In this document: in pieces, positions 46,583 to 54,508 of the stretch | Position numbering within the stretch: the first letter of the stretch is position 1 | How the letters are laid out: each line of letters starts with the position of its first letter | NCBI GenBank assembly: GCA_019694795.1 | Contig: JAIBBF010000001.1 | Location: 128,370-192,369, forward strand | Reading direction: 5' to 3' | Length of the DNA stretch: 64,000 nucleotides | Source: Flavobacteriales bacterium | GTDB taxonomy: Bacteria > Bacteroidota > Bacteroidia > Flavobacteriales_D > UBA2798 | Notes under the pieces: generated by a model | The model's input: only the letters and a program-made list of their open reading frames with translations | Database searches by the model: none | Told to the model about the DNA's origin: nothing | Made by a program: the position numbers and the translations under genes

Positions 46583-47853
46583 CTTATTGACGAATTTTCA
46601 ATTTTCCAATCAAGTTTAGGAGCAAAATATCCTTTTGCTTTCCCCAACCATTGACCTTCTTCTTTTTGACCATCAACTATTGTAAAAGACAAAATACTGT
46701 CTAATGAAGTAATAACTTCTCTTCTATTTTTGACCATTAATAAATTTACTTCGATTGTGCCTGAATTAAAAAGATTTTCCGGCACTTTCAAAACTGCTTT
46801 ATTGTATCCAATGTTTCCCTGATTTATTGTTAAACCACCAGTACCTGTTGCAAATAAAATCTCTCCTTCTGGGCCCTTAAATTGCAATGTAAAATCATGG
46901 CGATCCTTAATGTCAGACAAATGATAGGAAATTTCAATTCCAAGCATGTCATCCATTGAAATTGGGGCATCCGATTCTTTAGAAAAATTAACAACTTGAA
47001 TGGAAATTAATTTACAATTTTCATTGCCAAATGCGCTGTTTAATTCCCAGCTATGAAATTTACGTTGCCCAACTTCCCCTCCTAAATATTTTGAAACTGC
47101 AGAATCAGGACTTCCGTCAAATATTAATTTTCCCTCTTCCAATAAAACACAACGAGTACACAAGGATCTAACTGCAGTCATATTATGGCTTACAAAAAGT
47201 ACTGTACGTCCGCTTTGTGAAACGTCTTTCATTTTACCAAGACATTTTTTTTGAAAATCAGCATCACCTACTGCCAGGACTTCATCAATTACAAGTATCT
47301 CAGGTTCTAAATGTGCTGCGACTGCAAAACCTAAACGAACTTTCATTCCTGAAGAATATCTCTTTACGGGAGTATCGATATGGTGTTCAATACCTGAAAA
47401 AGAAATAATTTCATCTAATTTAGAGCGAATTTCAGACTTAGTCATTCCTAAAATGGCCCCATTCAAGAAAATGTTCTCTCTACCTGTTAGTTCAGGATGA
47501 AAACCTGTGCCAACCTCAAGTAAACTTGCAACTCGACCTTTTAATTTTATTTCACCTTGCGTTGGCGAGGTGATTTGCGACAAAATTTTTAATAAAGTTG
47601 ATTTTCCTGCTCCATTTTTACCAATGATGCCTAATATTTCTCCTTCTACAACTTCAAAATTAATATCCCTCAATGCCCAAAAATCACCTTTTTCATTTGA
47701 CCTGGGGCCAATAATGTTAGAGTCCGCTTCCTTTCCTTTAAGCTTCGAAATGAATTGGCTAATATCTTCACGTAAGGTTCCACTTCCGAAAACTCCAAGT
47801 CGATATCTCTTGGTTAAATGTTCTACTTTAATGACTGTTTTCCTGGAATTCAT
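46579..47853 (-). CDS. wzt: Polysaccharide ABC exporter ATP-binding subunit (Wzt-like)
   Basis: A 424-residue ATPase that powers export of an undecaprenyl-linked glycan across the inner membrane with the adjacent permease. Walker A GKNGAGKST (near 77-85), signature YSSGMKVRLG (near 165-174) and Walker B ILVIDEVLAVGD (near 184-195) are intact. The C-terminal domain of about 150 residues (270-424) is the position where Wzt proteins carry a carbohydrate-binding domain that recognises the finished chain terminus. Its ATG overlaps the permease stop by one base (TAATG). Confidence 0.92.
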   Translation of the reverse strand: MNSRKTVIKVEHLTKRYRLGVFGSGTLREDISQFISKLKGKEADSNIIGPRSNEKGDFWALRDINFEVVEGEILGIIGKNGAGKSTLLKILSQITSPTQGEIKLKGRVASLLEVGTGFHPELTGRENIFLNGAILGMTKSEIRSKLDEIISFSGIEHHIDTPVKRYSSGMKVRLGFAVAAHLEPEILVIDEVLAVGDADFQKKCLGKMKDVSQSGRTVLFVSHNMTAVRSLCTRCVLLEEGKLIFDGSPDSAVSKYLGGEVGQRKFHSWELNSAFGNENCKLISIQVVNFSKESDAPISMDDMLGIEISYHLSDIKDRHDFTLQFKGPEGEILFATGTGGLTINQGNIGYNKAVLKVPENLFNSGTIEVNLLMVKNRREVITSLDSILSFTIVDGQKEEGQWLGKAKGYFAPKLDWKIENSSIR

Positions 47854-48707
47854 TATACAGTATCATTAAAACTACGTTCAACCTTATTAAATATGATAAC
47901 GCCTCCCAAAACCATAATTAAGGTAATTACCAAGCTATAGGAAAGATGAAGCCAATTAAACTCACCTGTGCCCAAAAGACTATAGCGAAATGCTTCAATA
48001 ATGGGCGTCATCGGATTCGCTAAAAGCAAATATTTCAATTTTCCTTCAACCGTATCAAGTGGGAAGATTACTGGACTGAAATACATCATTAACTGAACTC
48101 CAAACCCTACAAGAAATGAAATATCTCTATATTTTGTTGTTAAAGAAGAAACAAGAATTCCAGCTCCAAGAGCTAAAAACGCCATAAGTATCAACAGTAA
48201 TGGAAGAAAAATTATGGTGATATTTCCATTAAAGGAATAATTTTCAACCAAAATAAAATAAAGTAAAAACCCAAAAAAAGTCAACAGTTGAATTCCAAAT
48301 GAAATTAAATTAGAAATCACAATAGAGATAGGAACACTTAATCGAGGGAAATATACTTTGCTAAAAATATGAGCATTCGAAATAAATGTTGTAGAAGTTT
48401 TTGTAAGTCCTAAGGAAAAATAACTCCATGCAATGATACCCGATAAATAAAATAAAATTTTTGGACTCCCATCAGTGCTTAAACCCGCAATATTCCCAAA
48501 AATTATGGTAAACGTTAAGGTCGTAAGAAGCGGCTGAATAATATGCCAAAGTGGGCCAAGAACAGTTTGCTTATAATTCGCTACAAAATCTCGTCTTACA
48601 AATAAAAAAACTAAATCCCTATACCTCCAAAGTTCAGAGAAACCAAAATGCCATAGCTTTCGGTCAGACTTTATGATAACATCCCAGTCTTTAGTATTAT
48701 CCTTCAT
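47853..48707 (-). CDS. wzm: Polysaccharide ABC-2 exporter permease (Wzm-like)
   Basis: A 284-residue inner-membrane subunit with six hydrophobic segments. The entry motif DLVFLFVRRDFVANYKQTVLGPLWHII followed by the first helix is typical of the TagG/Wzm/KpsM group. It pairs with the ATPase encoded immediately downstream. It overlaps the end of the tyrosine kinase gene by 11 bp, in a different frame, directly beside the Tyr-Gly repeat region. Confidence 0.92.
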   Translation of the reverse strand: MKDNTKDWDVIIKSDRKLWHFGFSELWRYRDLVFLFVRRDFVANYKQTVLGPLWHIIQPLLTTLTFTIIFGNIAGLSTDGSPKILFYLSGIIAWSYFSLGLTKTSTTFISNAHIFSKVYFPRLSVPISIVISNLISFGIQLLTFFGFLLYFILVENYSFNGNITIIFLPLLLILMAFLALGAGILVSSLTTKYRDISFLVGFGVQLMMYFSPVIFPLDTVEGKLKYLLLANPMTPIIEAFRYSLLGTGEFNWLHLSYSLVITLIMVLGGVIIFNKVERSFNDTV

Positions 48708-51114
48708 TACCGTCTCTTTTCTTCTTCCTTTTCACTGAAGCATTTTCCTTCTTATTGTCCTCTCCATAACCACTTCCATAACCACTTCCATAACCATAGC
48801 CGTAACCATAGCCATAGCCGTAGCCGTAGCCATAGCCGTATCCATAACCATATTTCGCGTAATAATACTGAATGCGTTTCATCTTAATGCTGTTCAGAAC
48901 CAGACCTACGGAAGTTTGTGTTTCTTTGGATAGGATTTCTTCCAAAAACTTCACCGCATTTCTGGTGGCGTATTTGGTATTCATTACAATAATGGCAGTA
49001 TCCACTTTCGGTATTAATGACAATGCATCGCTGATTAATCCAATTGGTGGGGTATCCACAACTACAACATCGTATTTCGATTTACCAAATTCAATCAGTT
49101 CATCCACCAATTTTTTCACCACCAGCTCTGAAGCATTTGGAGGAACGGGTCCTGCAGTGATTATATCCAAATTATCCACATCTGAATGATGGATAATGGT
49201 TTCTATGGAATCTCTTCCGATCAGGTAAGTAGATGTACCTTTTGAGTTCTCCATTCCCATCGTCTTGTGCACCTTTGGCTTGTGGAGGTCAAAGTCAATT
49301 AACAAAACTCTTTTTTCAGACTTGGCGAGAATATATGAAAGGTTAATAGAGCAAAATGTTTTTCCTTCACCGGGGTGTAAAGAGGAAACCAAAAACACTT
49401 TAGGTTTCGAAAAATCTCCATAATACTGTAAGGTTGTCCGGAGACTTCTGAACGATTCAGTAATTTGAGATTTTGGTTGTTCTTTAATAATGATTTTATC
49501 GTCGGAAACATTTGCAGAAAATGGAATCCCTGCCAAAATATTTAAACTTGTAAGGGACGACAACTCTCTGATATTTTCAATTCGTTCGAAGAAAATATGC
49601 CTGAAAAACGCTACAATAGATGCTAAAACCAATCCGATCAAAAGAAAATATAAAACCTGCTTTTGTTTTCGGCCGGGATTAATTAATCCCACTACCCGTG
49701 CAGATTCAATCAGGCGAACCTGAGGAATAATACCCGCGCGGGCAATAACAGTGGATGCACGTTTTTCTAATAGAAAAACATATAATTTCTCATTCACTTG
49801 AAGCTTACGTTCAATGCCAATCATATCCCGCTCCGATTTCGGAATAGCCTTAATTAAGCCTTCGTAATAGTTGATTTGCTTTTGAACATCATTCATGCTT
49901 TCACCAATCGCTTTTCGGGTATTCTTTATGTAAATCAATAAATCCTTTTTCAGCAATTCCATTTTTCGGTCAACAGCCTTTATGATCTCACTGGATTCTG
50001 TAACACTGTGTTTTTGTTCTATGCGCTTCAGTTGAATATCATATAGCTCATTGAGTGTGGATTCTAAATAATTATCCTTATCCAAAATATAAAACGATGG
50101 AGGCAATAAGCGTTCATTATCGTTCATAAAGACGTAATCCTCCAGTGAATTAATACTTTCAATTTTCAGTTCCAGTTCTCGCTTTTTTGCGTCATAGCGT
50201 ACCAACTCCTGAAAATATTGTTCACTTTCCTTCGGAAGATCAATAATTGCTTTTTTCGTTCGGTATAATTCCAATTCTGTTTCAATGGAATCCATAATTG
50301 AAGTAACCTCATCCAATTGCTTTTCTATATACAACCGGGTACGTTCATTAATTTCCATTTCCGACCTCAGGGAATAATTGACATAAACATCCGAAAGTGT
50401 ATCTAAAAACATTTTTGCGCGTTCCGGAACCTCATCCTGAACTGTGATGGTTAAAATGGAAGTGTATTCTTCATTTTCGATGCTTAGTCCATTCAAAAAT
50501 TTACGAATCAGATTTTCTCTGCTATGAACGGTAAACTGGTAATGATTCATGCTAAGTTTCTCAACCGTTTTTTTATTGAGAAGCTCATTGGTTACCACTC
50601 TCATTCTAAAGTTTTCATCAATAATTTCTTCGTTAAATGGAAAGGTTTTAACAAACTCATCGCCATTTTTAGAAAAACTTACTGTGAACGTTTTGAGGTC
50701 GTTTATTCTGAAATCAATAGGGAACTCATATAATCCATCATTGATTAGATCGATGTCCCTAACGTGGAAGGGCATTCCACCAAAAAGCTCTGTGGTTTTA
50801 ATTCGACCAACAATGTAATAGGATACTTTAAAATCTAACCGATCAAGTGCATTACCAATGATATCTCTCGATTTCAGAATCCGCATTTGATTATTGATAT
50901 CATTGTAAACACCATAGTACCCAAGCCCTTTATACAATGGATTTTGGTAATCATAGGTTTCTCCGGATTTAAGCAGAATCTGACAGCTTGCTCCGTATTG
51001 TTCAGATTTTCGGTGCGCAAAGAAATATCCTATAATGGCTAACATTAAGGGGAGTCCAATAAAAATCCACCAATTTTTAACCAGAATCCTGAGGATTAAT
51101 CTCAGGTCTTCCAT
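48697..51114 (-). CDS. wzc: Wzc-type polysaccharide copolymerase and tyrosine autokinase
   Basis: About 805 residues. An N-terminal Wzz domain is framed by two helices (about 8-40 of this start, and near 480-500), with periplasmic coiled coil between (ERTRLYIEKQL..., AVDRKMELLKK). The cytoplasmic BY-kinase follows: Walker A SSLHPGEGKTF, Walker A' VLLIDFDLHKP and Walker B VVVVDTPPIG. The tail holds Tyr-Tyr-Tyr and then Tyr-Gly repeats before a basic end. It sets chain length and export by cycles of tyrosine phosphorylation. I start it at ATG 51114 (MEDLRLILRIL); the longer frame needs a TTG at 51180 that overlaps a likely -7 box. The first gene of the array. Confidence 0.9.
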   Translation of the reverse strand: MEDLRLILRILVKNWWIFIGLPLMLAIIGYFFAHRKSEQYGASCQILLKSGETYDYQNPLYKGLGYYGVYNDINNQMRILKSRDIIGNALDRLDFKVSYYIVGRIKTTELFGGMPFHVRDIDLINDGLYEFPIDFRINDLKTFTVSFSKNGDEFVKTFPFNEEIIDENFRMRVVTNELLNKKTVEKLSMNHYQFTVHSRENLIRKFLNGLSIENEEYTSILTITVQDEVPERAKMFLDTLSDVYVNYSLRSEMEINERTRLYIEKQLDEVTSIMDSIETELELYRTKKAIIDLPKESEQYFQELVRYDAKKRELELKIESINSLEDYVFMNDNERLLPPSFYILDKDNYLESTLNELYDIQLKRIEQKHSVTESSEIIKAVDRKMELLKKDLLIYIKNTRKAIGESMNDVQKQINYYEGLIKAIPKSERDMIGIERKLQVNEKLYVFLLEKRASTVIARAGIIPQVRLIESARVVGLINPGRKQKQVLYFLLIGLVLASIVAFFRHIFFERIENIRELSSLTSLNILAGIPFSANVSDDKIIIKEQPKSQITESFRSLRTTLQYYGDFSKPKVFLVSSLHPGEGKTFCSINLSYILAKSEKRVLLIDFDLHKPKVHKTMGMENSKGTSTYLIGRDSIETIIHHSDVDNLDIITAGPVPPNASELVVKKLVDELIEFGKSKYDVVVVDTPPIGLISDALSLIPKVDTAIIVMNTKYATRNAVKFLEEILSKETQTSVGLVLNSIKMKRIQYYYAKYGYGYGYGYGYGYGYGYGYGYGSGYGSGYGEDNKKENASVKRKKKRDGNEG
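48763..48852 (-). repeat. (Tyr-Gly)n hexamer repeat at the end of wzc
   Basis: Fifteen consecutive 6-bp units encode 11 Tyr-Gly dipeptides and then Ser-Gly, Tyr-Gly, Ser-Gly, Tyr-Gly. Codons vary (TAT/TAC, GGT/GGC/GGA), so it is an imperfect microsatellite. It would multiply the autophosphorylation sites in the kinase tail. Confidence 0.85.
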
Positions 51115-51177
51115 TTCAATTAGTGCATTATTGTTTTTCAAGGTTTTAGCCACGAGAGGATGAAAATTGATGAATGA

Positions 51178-51185
51178 CAAATTAA
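51178..51185 (-). promoter_or_regulatory. Possible array promoter, -7 box TTAATTTG
   Basis: One mismatch to TAnnTTTG on the minus strand. It is the best candidate within 100 bp ahead of the first gene and gives a leader of about 60 bases to the ATG at 51114. Weak call. Confidence 0.3.
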
Positions 51186-51272
51186 CCCAAAAAAAACGAA
51201 TTCTCCATTGAAAAAAATGATGAATTATCAGTGGAAATACTGTTTTTACACGATAAAACCACCGATTTATGG

Positions 51273-51280
51273 TATTTTTG
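51273..51280 (+). promoter_or_regulatory. -7 box TATTTTTG for the T9SS cargo gene
   Basis: Exact TAnnTTTG match, 50 bp before the ATG at 51331. A second near match (TAAATTTA, 51304-51311) lies closer. Confidence 0.45.
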
Positions 51281-51330
51281 TCGTTTTCAAAATAATTCTT
51301 TAGTAAATTTACCCATTAAGAAATTGGGCT

Positions 51331-53700
51331 ATGTATAGATTTGTACCACTTATTTTTGTTCTTGCAATATTATCTAATTCAAGTATTGCAGGCACGTTTA
51401 CCTCCAATGGAACCGGAGCCTGGGACCAACCCGGAACTTGGATTTTTTCCGGAGATGCCAATGGGATTCCAGATGCAGATGATGATGTTACTATTCTATC
51501 TGGCCATGTAGTTACTGTTGGTGGCGGCATCAACGGGAATTGCCTGACATTAACCGTAAACAATGGCGGTAATATCGCTATTGGTTCTGCCGTACTTTAC
51601 ATTTGGGGTGATTATACCAACAACGGTATAGAAAGCAGTTCGGGTGCTATTTCCTTTAAAAATTCCGGCCTTATTAGCGGGACAGGTACGTTTGGTGCTA
51701 GTGTTCGTTACACTATCGCAAATACCAGAACTATCAGTGCCGGTACAGTTATAACAAAAAACGTAACTGTTCGTTTCCTCGACAATGTGGTTGTAACTAA
51801 CAATGGATCTCTTACTTTAACATCAACCGTAAACGGCAACAATGTTACTTTTACCAATGGAGCAACAGGAAGTTTAACGCTTAAAACGACCGGATTTTTA
51901 AACGGAGCCGGAAATGTATTTAACGCTTCAGCGTCAGGAAATACGGTCACCGTTCAATACAATTCCAGTACGCTACCTGCAGCCAGCTCAAGTACATTTC
52001 ATCACCTGGTGATCAATGGAACAAATATTACCCAGCCTTCTTCTTCCGTTGTAAATGGTAACTTTACAGTGAACGCATCCAGGAGTTTCTCCATGAACGG
52101 CTTCGATTTTAGCGTTGGTGGAAATTTTGCGAATTCAGGAACATTTACCGTTTCTACCGGTAATGTAACATTCAATGGAACAAGTGCTCAAAACGTGACT
52201 TCCTCTTCTGCAATTGCCTTCAACAATGTAACGTTTAACAATGCAAGCGGGGTTAATGTAAACTCTGGCACTTACACCATTAGCGGAGTAATGACTGTAT
52301 CGGCTGGAAACGTAAACACAGGAAGCAACCTGATTACACTTCTCTCCAATGCAGGATCTACTGCCCGTATAGCCCCTGTTACTGGTTCCATCTCCGGATC
52401 CATGACAATCCAGCGATTTATCTCTGCCCGCTCGGCAGGATATTCAGATATGTCCAGCCCTGTTGTATCTTCCACCTTTCAGGATTGGGATAATGAGTTA
52501 TTGCTAATCTACCCGTATAATCCTCCCGGATCATATCCATCCCAATGGTCGTACAATGAAGATGTGCAATTTGATTATGTTCCGATTACATCAGCTGCAA
52601 CTGCACTTACTCCAGGAGTTGGATATGAGGTGTATTTAGACTCGGACGGAGGTTATACCACCTTTAACGCCACCACCTTAACAACAGTTGGAACGCCGAA
52701 TACAGGAGCCGTGAATGTAACTGTGACCCGGGTTAATGATGGATGGAATTTAGTTGGAAATCCGTTTGCTTCTTATGTTTCCATTAATACTCTTAGAAGC
52801 CAGAATTCTGGCGAAATCGCAGCTACCTGGGGTTTTTATGACGAAACCATTTCAGACTTTTCATATACCACCGGTGGTGAGGTTGCTCCTCATCAGGGAT
52901 TTTGGGTAGAATCGAATTTAGCCTCTACAACCTTAACCTTTAATGAAACGGCTAAAACAACGACTACCTCGAGTACCTTTAGAAACAGCGAAGAGGTTCG
53001 ACTTGCGCTTAAGCTGGAAAGTGAAGGTTTAACCAAATTTACTTCTAGTACCTATTTCGAGTTTTTAGGTAATACCTCAACGGAATATGAACAAGGCACG
53101 GATGTTACTTTCAAAAAAGTACCTCATCAGCATGCTCCTGCTCTTTATTCATATAGCACAGATGGAAAAGCGCTACGTATTTCCAAAATGCCTTTTGAAC
53201 TGGAAAAGCAAATCCCCCTCGAATACAACGTTGGCATTGAAGGTTTCTATACGCTTTCGATTAACGACATGAGTATTGCGCAGGATTTGGGTTATAGCTG
53301 CGTGGTGTTGGAGGATAAAAAAACTGGTTCGTTCCACGACCTCAGCTCGGGGGCTTACCGTTTTAATGCAAGTCAGAATGAAAAATCGCGTTTTGTACTG
53401 CACCTCAGCAACAACAACAGCGCCTGCGAAAAAATTCAAAGCTCAGCAGTTGCCGCATTGGAAGGTGTTAACATCAATCGCACCAGCGAAGGTGTGTTTG
53501 TGGAGTACAATTTAGATAGCGACCAAAGCTCGGTGATTTCTGTTGTAAATGTACTGGGTCAGGATATCGTTAATGCCCGCAGCGTTAGCGTATCCACCGG
53601 AAAAATCCGCATCCAGTTACCGGCCGACTACAGTGGTATTTTCATTGTAAACGTGCAACTTGGCGATAAAATGATCAGCAAAAAATTCTTTAATCTCTGA
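51331..53700 (+). CDS. T9SS-exported beta-solenoid-like surface protein
   Basis: A 789-residue secreted protein. A signal peptide (YRFVPLIFVLAILSNSSIAG) leads into a G8-like start (GTFTSNGTGAWDQPGTWIFSGDANGIPDADDDVTIL) and long repeats rich in Asn, Gly, Thr and Val (about 60-340), such as GNFANSGTFTVSTGNVTFNGTSAQNVTSSS, that suggest a beta-solenoid. A domain at about 350-540 resembles those found before the sorting region in Bacteroidota T9SS proteins (DGWNLVGNPFASYVSINTL). The end is a type A sorting domain (VVNVLGQDIVNARSV ... IFIVNVQLGDKMISKKFFNL). Cargo function unknown; adhesion or matrix role is plausible. It is immediately followed by the exosortase substrate gene. Confidence 0.82.
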   Translation: MYRFVPLIFVLAILSNSSIAGTFTSNGTGAWDQPGTWIFSGDANGIPDADDDVTILSGHVVTVGGGINGNCLTLTVNNGGNIAIGSAVLYIWGDYTNNGIESSSGAISFKNSGLISGTGTFGASVRYTIANTRTISAGTVITKNVTVRFLDNVVVTNNGSLTLTSTVNGNNVTFTNGATGSLTLKTTGFLNGAGNVFNASASGNTVTVQYNSSTLPAASSSTFHHLVINGTNITQPSSSVVNGNFTVNASRSFSMNGFDFSVGGNFANSGTFTVSTGNVTFNGTSAQNVTSSSAIAFNNVTFNNASGVNVNSGTYTISGVMTVSAGNVNTGSNLITLLSNAGSTARIAPVTGSISGSMTIQRFISARSAGYSDMSSPVVSSTFQDWDNELLLIYPYNPPGSYPSQWSYNEDVQFDYVPITSAATALTPGVGYEVYLDSDGGYTTFNATTLTTVGTPNTGAVNVTVTRVNDGWNLVGNPFASYVSINTLRSQNSGEIAATWGFYDETISDFSYTTGGEVAPHQGFWVESNLASTTLTFNETAKTTTTSSTFRNSEEVRLALKLESEGLTKFTSSTYFEFLGNTSTEYEQGTDVTFKKVPHQHAPALYSYSTDGKALRISKMPFELEKQIPLEYNVGIEGFYTLSINDMSIAQDLGYSCVVLEDKKTGSFHDLSSGAYRFNASQNEKSRFVLHLSNNNSACEKIQSSAVAALEGVNINRTSEGVFVEYNLDSDQSSVISVVNVLGQDIVNARSVSVSTGKIRIQLPADYSGIFIVNVQLGDKMISKKFFNL

Positions 53701-53707
53701 TTTTAAT

Positions 53708-53715
53708 TAGATTTG
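53708..53715 (+). promoter_or_regulatory. -7 box TAGATTTG directly before the PID-CTERM gene
   Basis: Exact TAnnTTTG match in the 19-bp gap after the T9SS gene. It ends four bases before the ATG at 53720, so transcription would start at or beside the start codon. Confidence 0.5.
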
Positions 53716-53719
53716 CACC

Positions 53720-53947
53720 ATGTCGAAGAAATTCCTCTTACTTATTTTTCTGGCCTTTCTGGCAACGCAAATCAACATGGCTTATGCCGGTATGGGTATG
53801 GGTCCTCCCAACCCTCCATGCGGAGTAGCGCCTTATCCTCCATGTCCGGTGCCTATTGATGGCGGACTTCTTTTCCTGGGGGCAGCCGGTGCCGCTTTTG
53901 CCGGTAAAAAGCTTTACGATAAGAACAAAAAACAACCTACTGCATAA
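53720..53947 (+). CDS. Minimal PID-CTERM exosortase substrate
   Basis: A 75-residue protein consisting almost only of sorting signals. Residues 1-23 are a signal peptide ending AYA. Residues 24-44 are Gly/Pro-rich with two Cys (Cys34, Cys42; MGMGPPNPPC, PYPPCPV). Residues 45-49 are PIDGG, followed by a hydrophobic helix (50-61) and a basic tail (KKLYDKNKK). The PIDGG-helix-basic order is the PID-CTERM signal recognised by Bacteroidota exosortases. Cleavage near PIDGG would leave a mature peptide of about 25 residues. The two Cys could form a disulfide or link to other molecules. The exosortase gene starts 40 bp downstream, across a terminator. Confidence 0.85.
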   Translation: MSKKFLLLIFLAFLATQINMAYAGMGMGPPNPPCGVAPYPPCPVPIDGGLLFLGAAGAAFAGKKLYDKNKKQPTA

Positions 53948-53951
53948 TACG

Positions 53952-53978
53952 ATCCCCGGTCCTCCGGGGATTTTTTTT
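53952..53978 (+). terminator. Intrinsic terminator between substrate and exosortase genes
   Basis: ATCCCCGG (53952-53959) pairs perfectly with CCGGGGAT (53964-53971) around TCCT and is followed by a run of eight T. The exosortase ATG is only nine bases beyond, and no promoter box is seen between, so the exosortase is probably expressed by readthrough at a lower level than its substrate. Confidence 0.85.
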
Positions 53979-53986
53979 CAACGAAT

Positions 53987-54508
53987 ATGGACCTGAATCT
54001 CCGGCATCCGATCGCAAAATTTCTGCTTCGCTTTGCAGGACTGTATTTGCTCTGGTTCCTGCTTTACGATTTATGGCTTCACCCGAAGGGTGATTTGGAC
54101 TCGGGTGTTGTTTTTTACACCATCTGGATGGCAGAAGATCTCCTGGAATTGCTCGGTTATTCGGTAGTAACCTACAGCAGCAGAATTCTTGCGGTGGAAG
54201 GAACCTCCGGTCTATCGGTTGGTGATGCCTGCAATGCCGTAACGCTGATTGCATTATTTGCCGGATTTATGATTGCCTATCCCGGAAAAATAAAACGCAA
54301 ACTCTATTTTATTGCACTCGGTTCCATTTCTATTTATGTACTCAATGTATTGCGCATTGTTGCACTTGCCGTGATGGAAACCATTTCCAGAAGTGTTACG
54401 GAATTCAATCACAGTTACACCTTCACTTTTCTGATGTACGGCTACATTTTTTTCCTCTGGTATTGGTTTATCCGTAAAGAAGAAAAAGAAAATCGACAGG
54501 CAGCATGA
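53987..54508 (+). CDS. Exosortase (archaeo/exosortase family, XrtX/XrtF-like)
   Basis: A 173-residue integral membrane transpeptidase-like protease with about five helices. The family's three catalytic residues are visible: Cys82 in GDACNAVTL, Arg123 in LNVLRIVAL and His142 in FNHSYTFTF. It is expected to cleave the C-terminal signal of PID-CTERM proteins at the outer face of the inner membrane and join the product to an unknown acceptor. The length is that of the short Bacteroidota exosortases. The subtype (XrtX or XrtF) is not decided. Overlaps the next gene as ATGA. Confidence 0.88.
   Translation: MDLNLRHPIAKFLLRFAGLYLLWFLLYDLWLHPKGDLDSGVVFYTIWMAEDLLELLGYSVVTYSSRILAVEGTSGLSVGDACNAVTLIALFAGFMIAYPGKIKRKLYFIALGSISIYVLNVLRIVALAVMETISRSVTEFNHSYTFTFLMYGYIFFLWYWFIRKEEKENRQAA

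Noticed and set aside
47507-47869. Open frame of 120 codons on the plus strand
   Set aside because: Opposite the wzt ATPase domain, no family features.
48763-48852. Short regular repeats as a CRISPR or transcription-factor array
   Set aside because: The units are 6 bp, in frame, inside wzc, and code for Tyr-Gly; there are no spacers.
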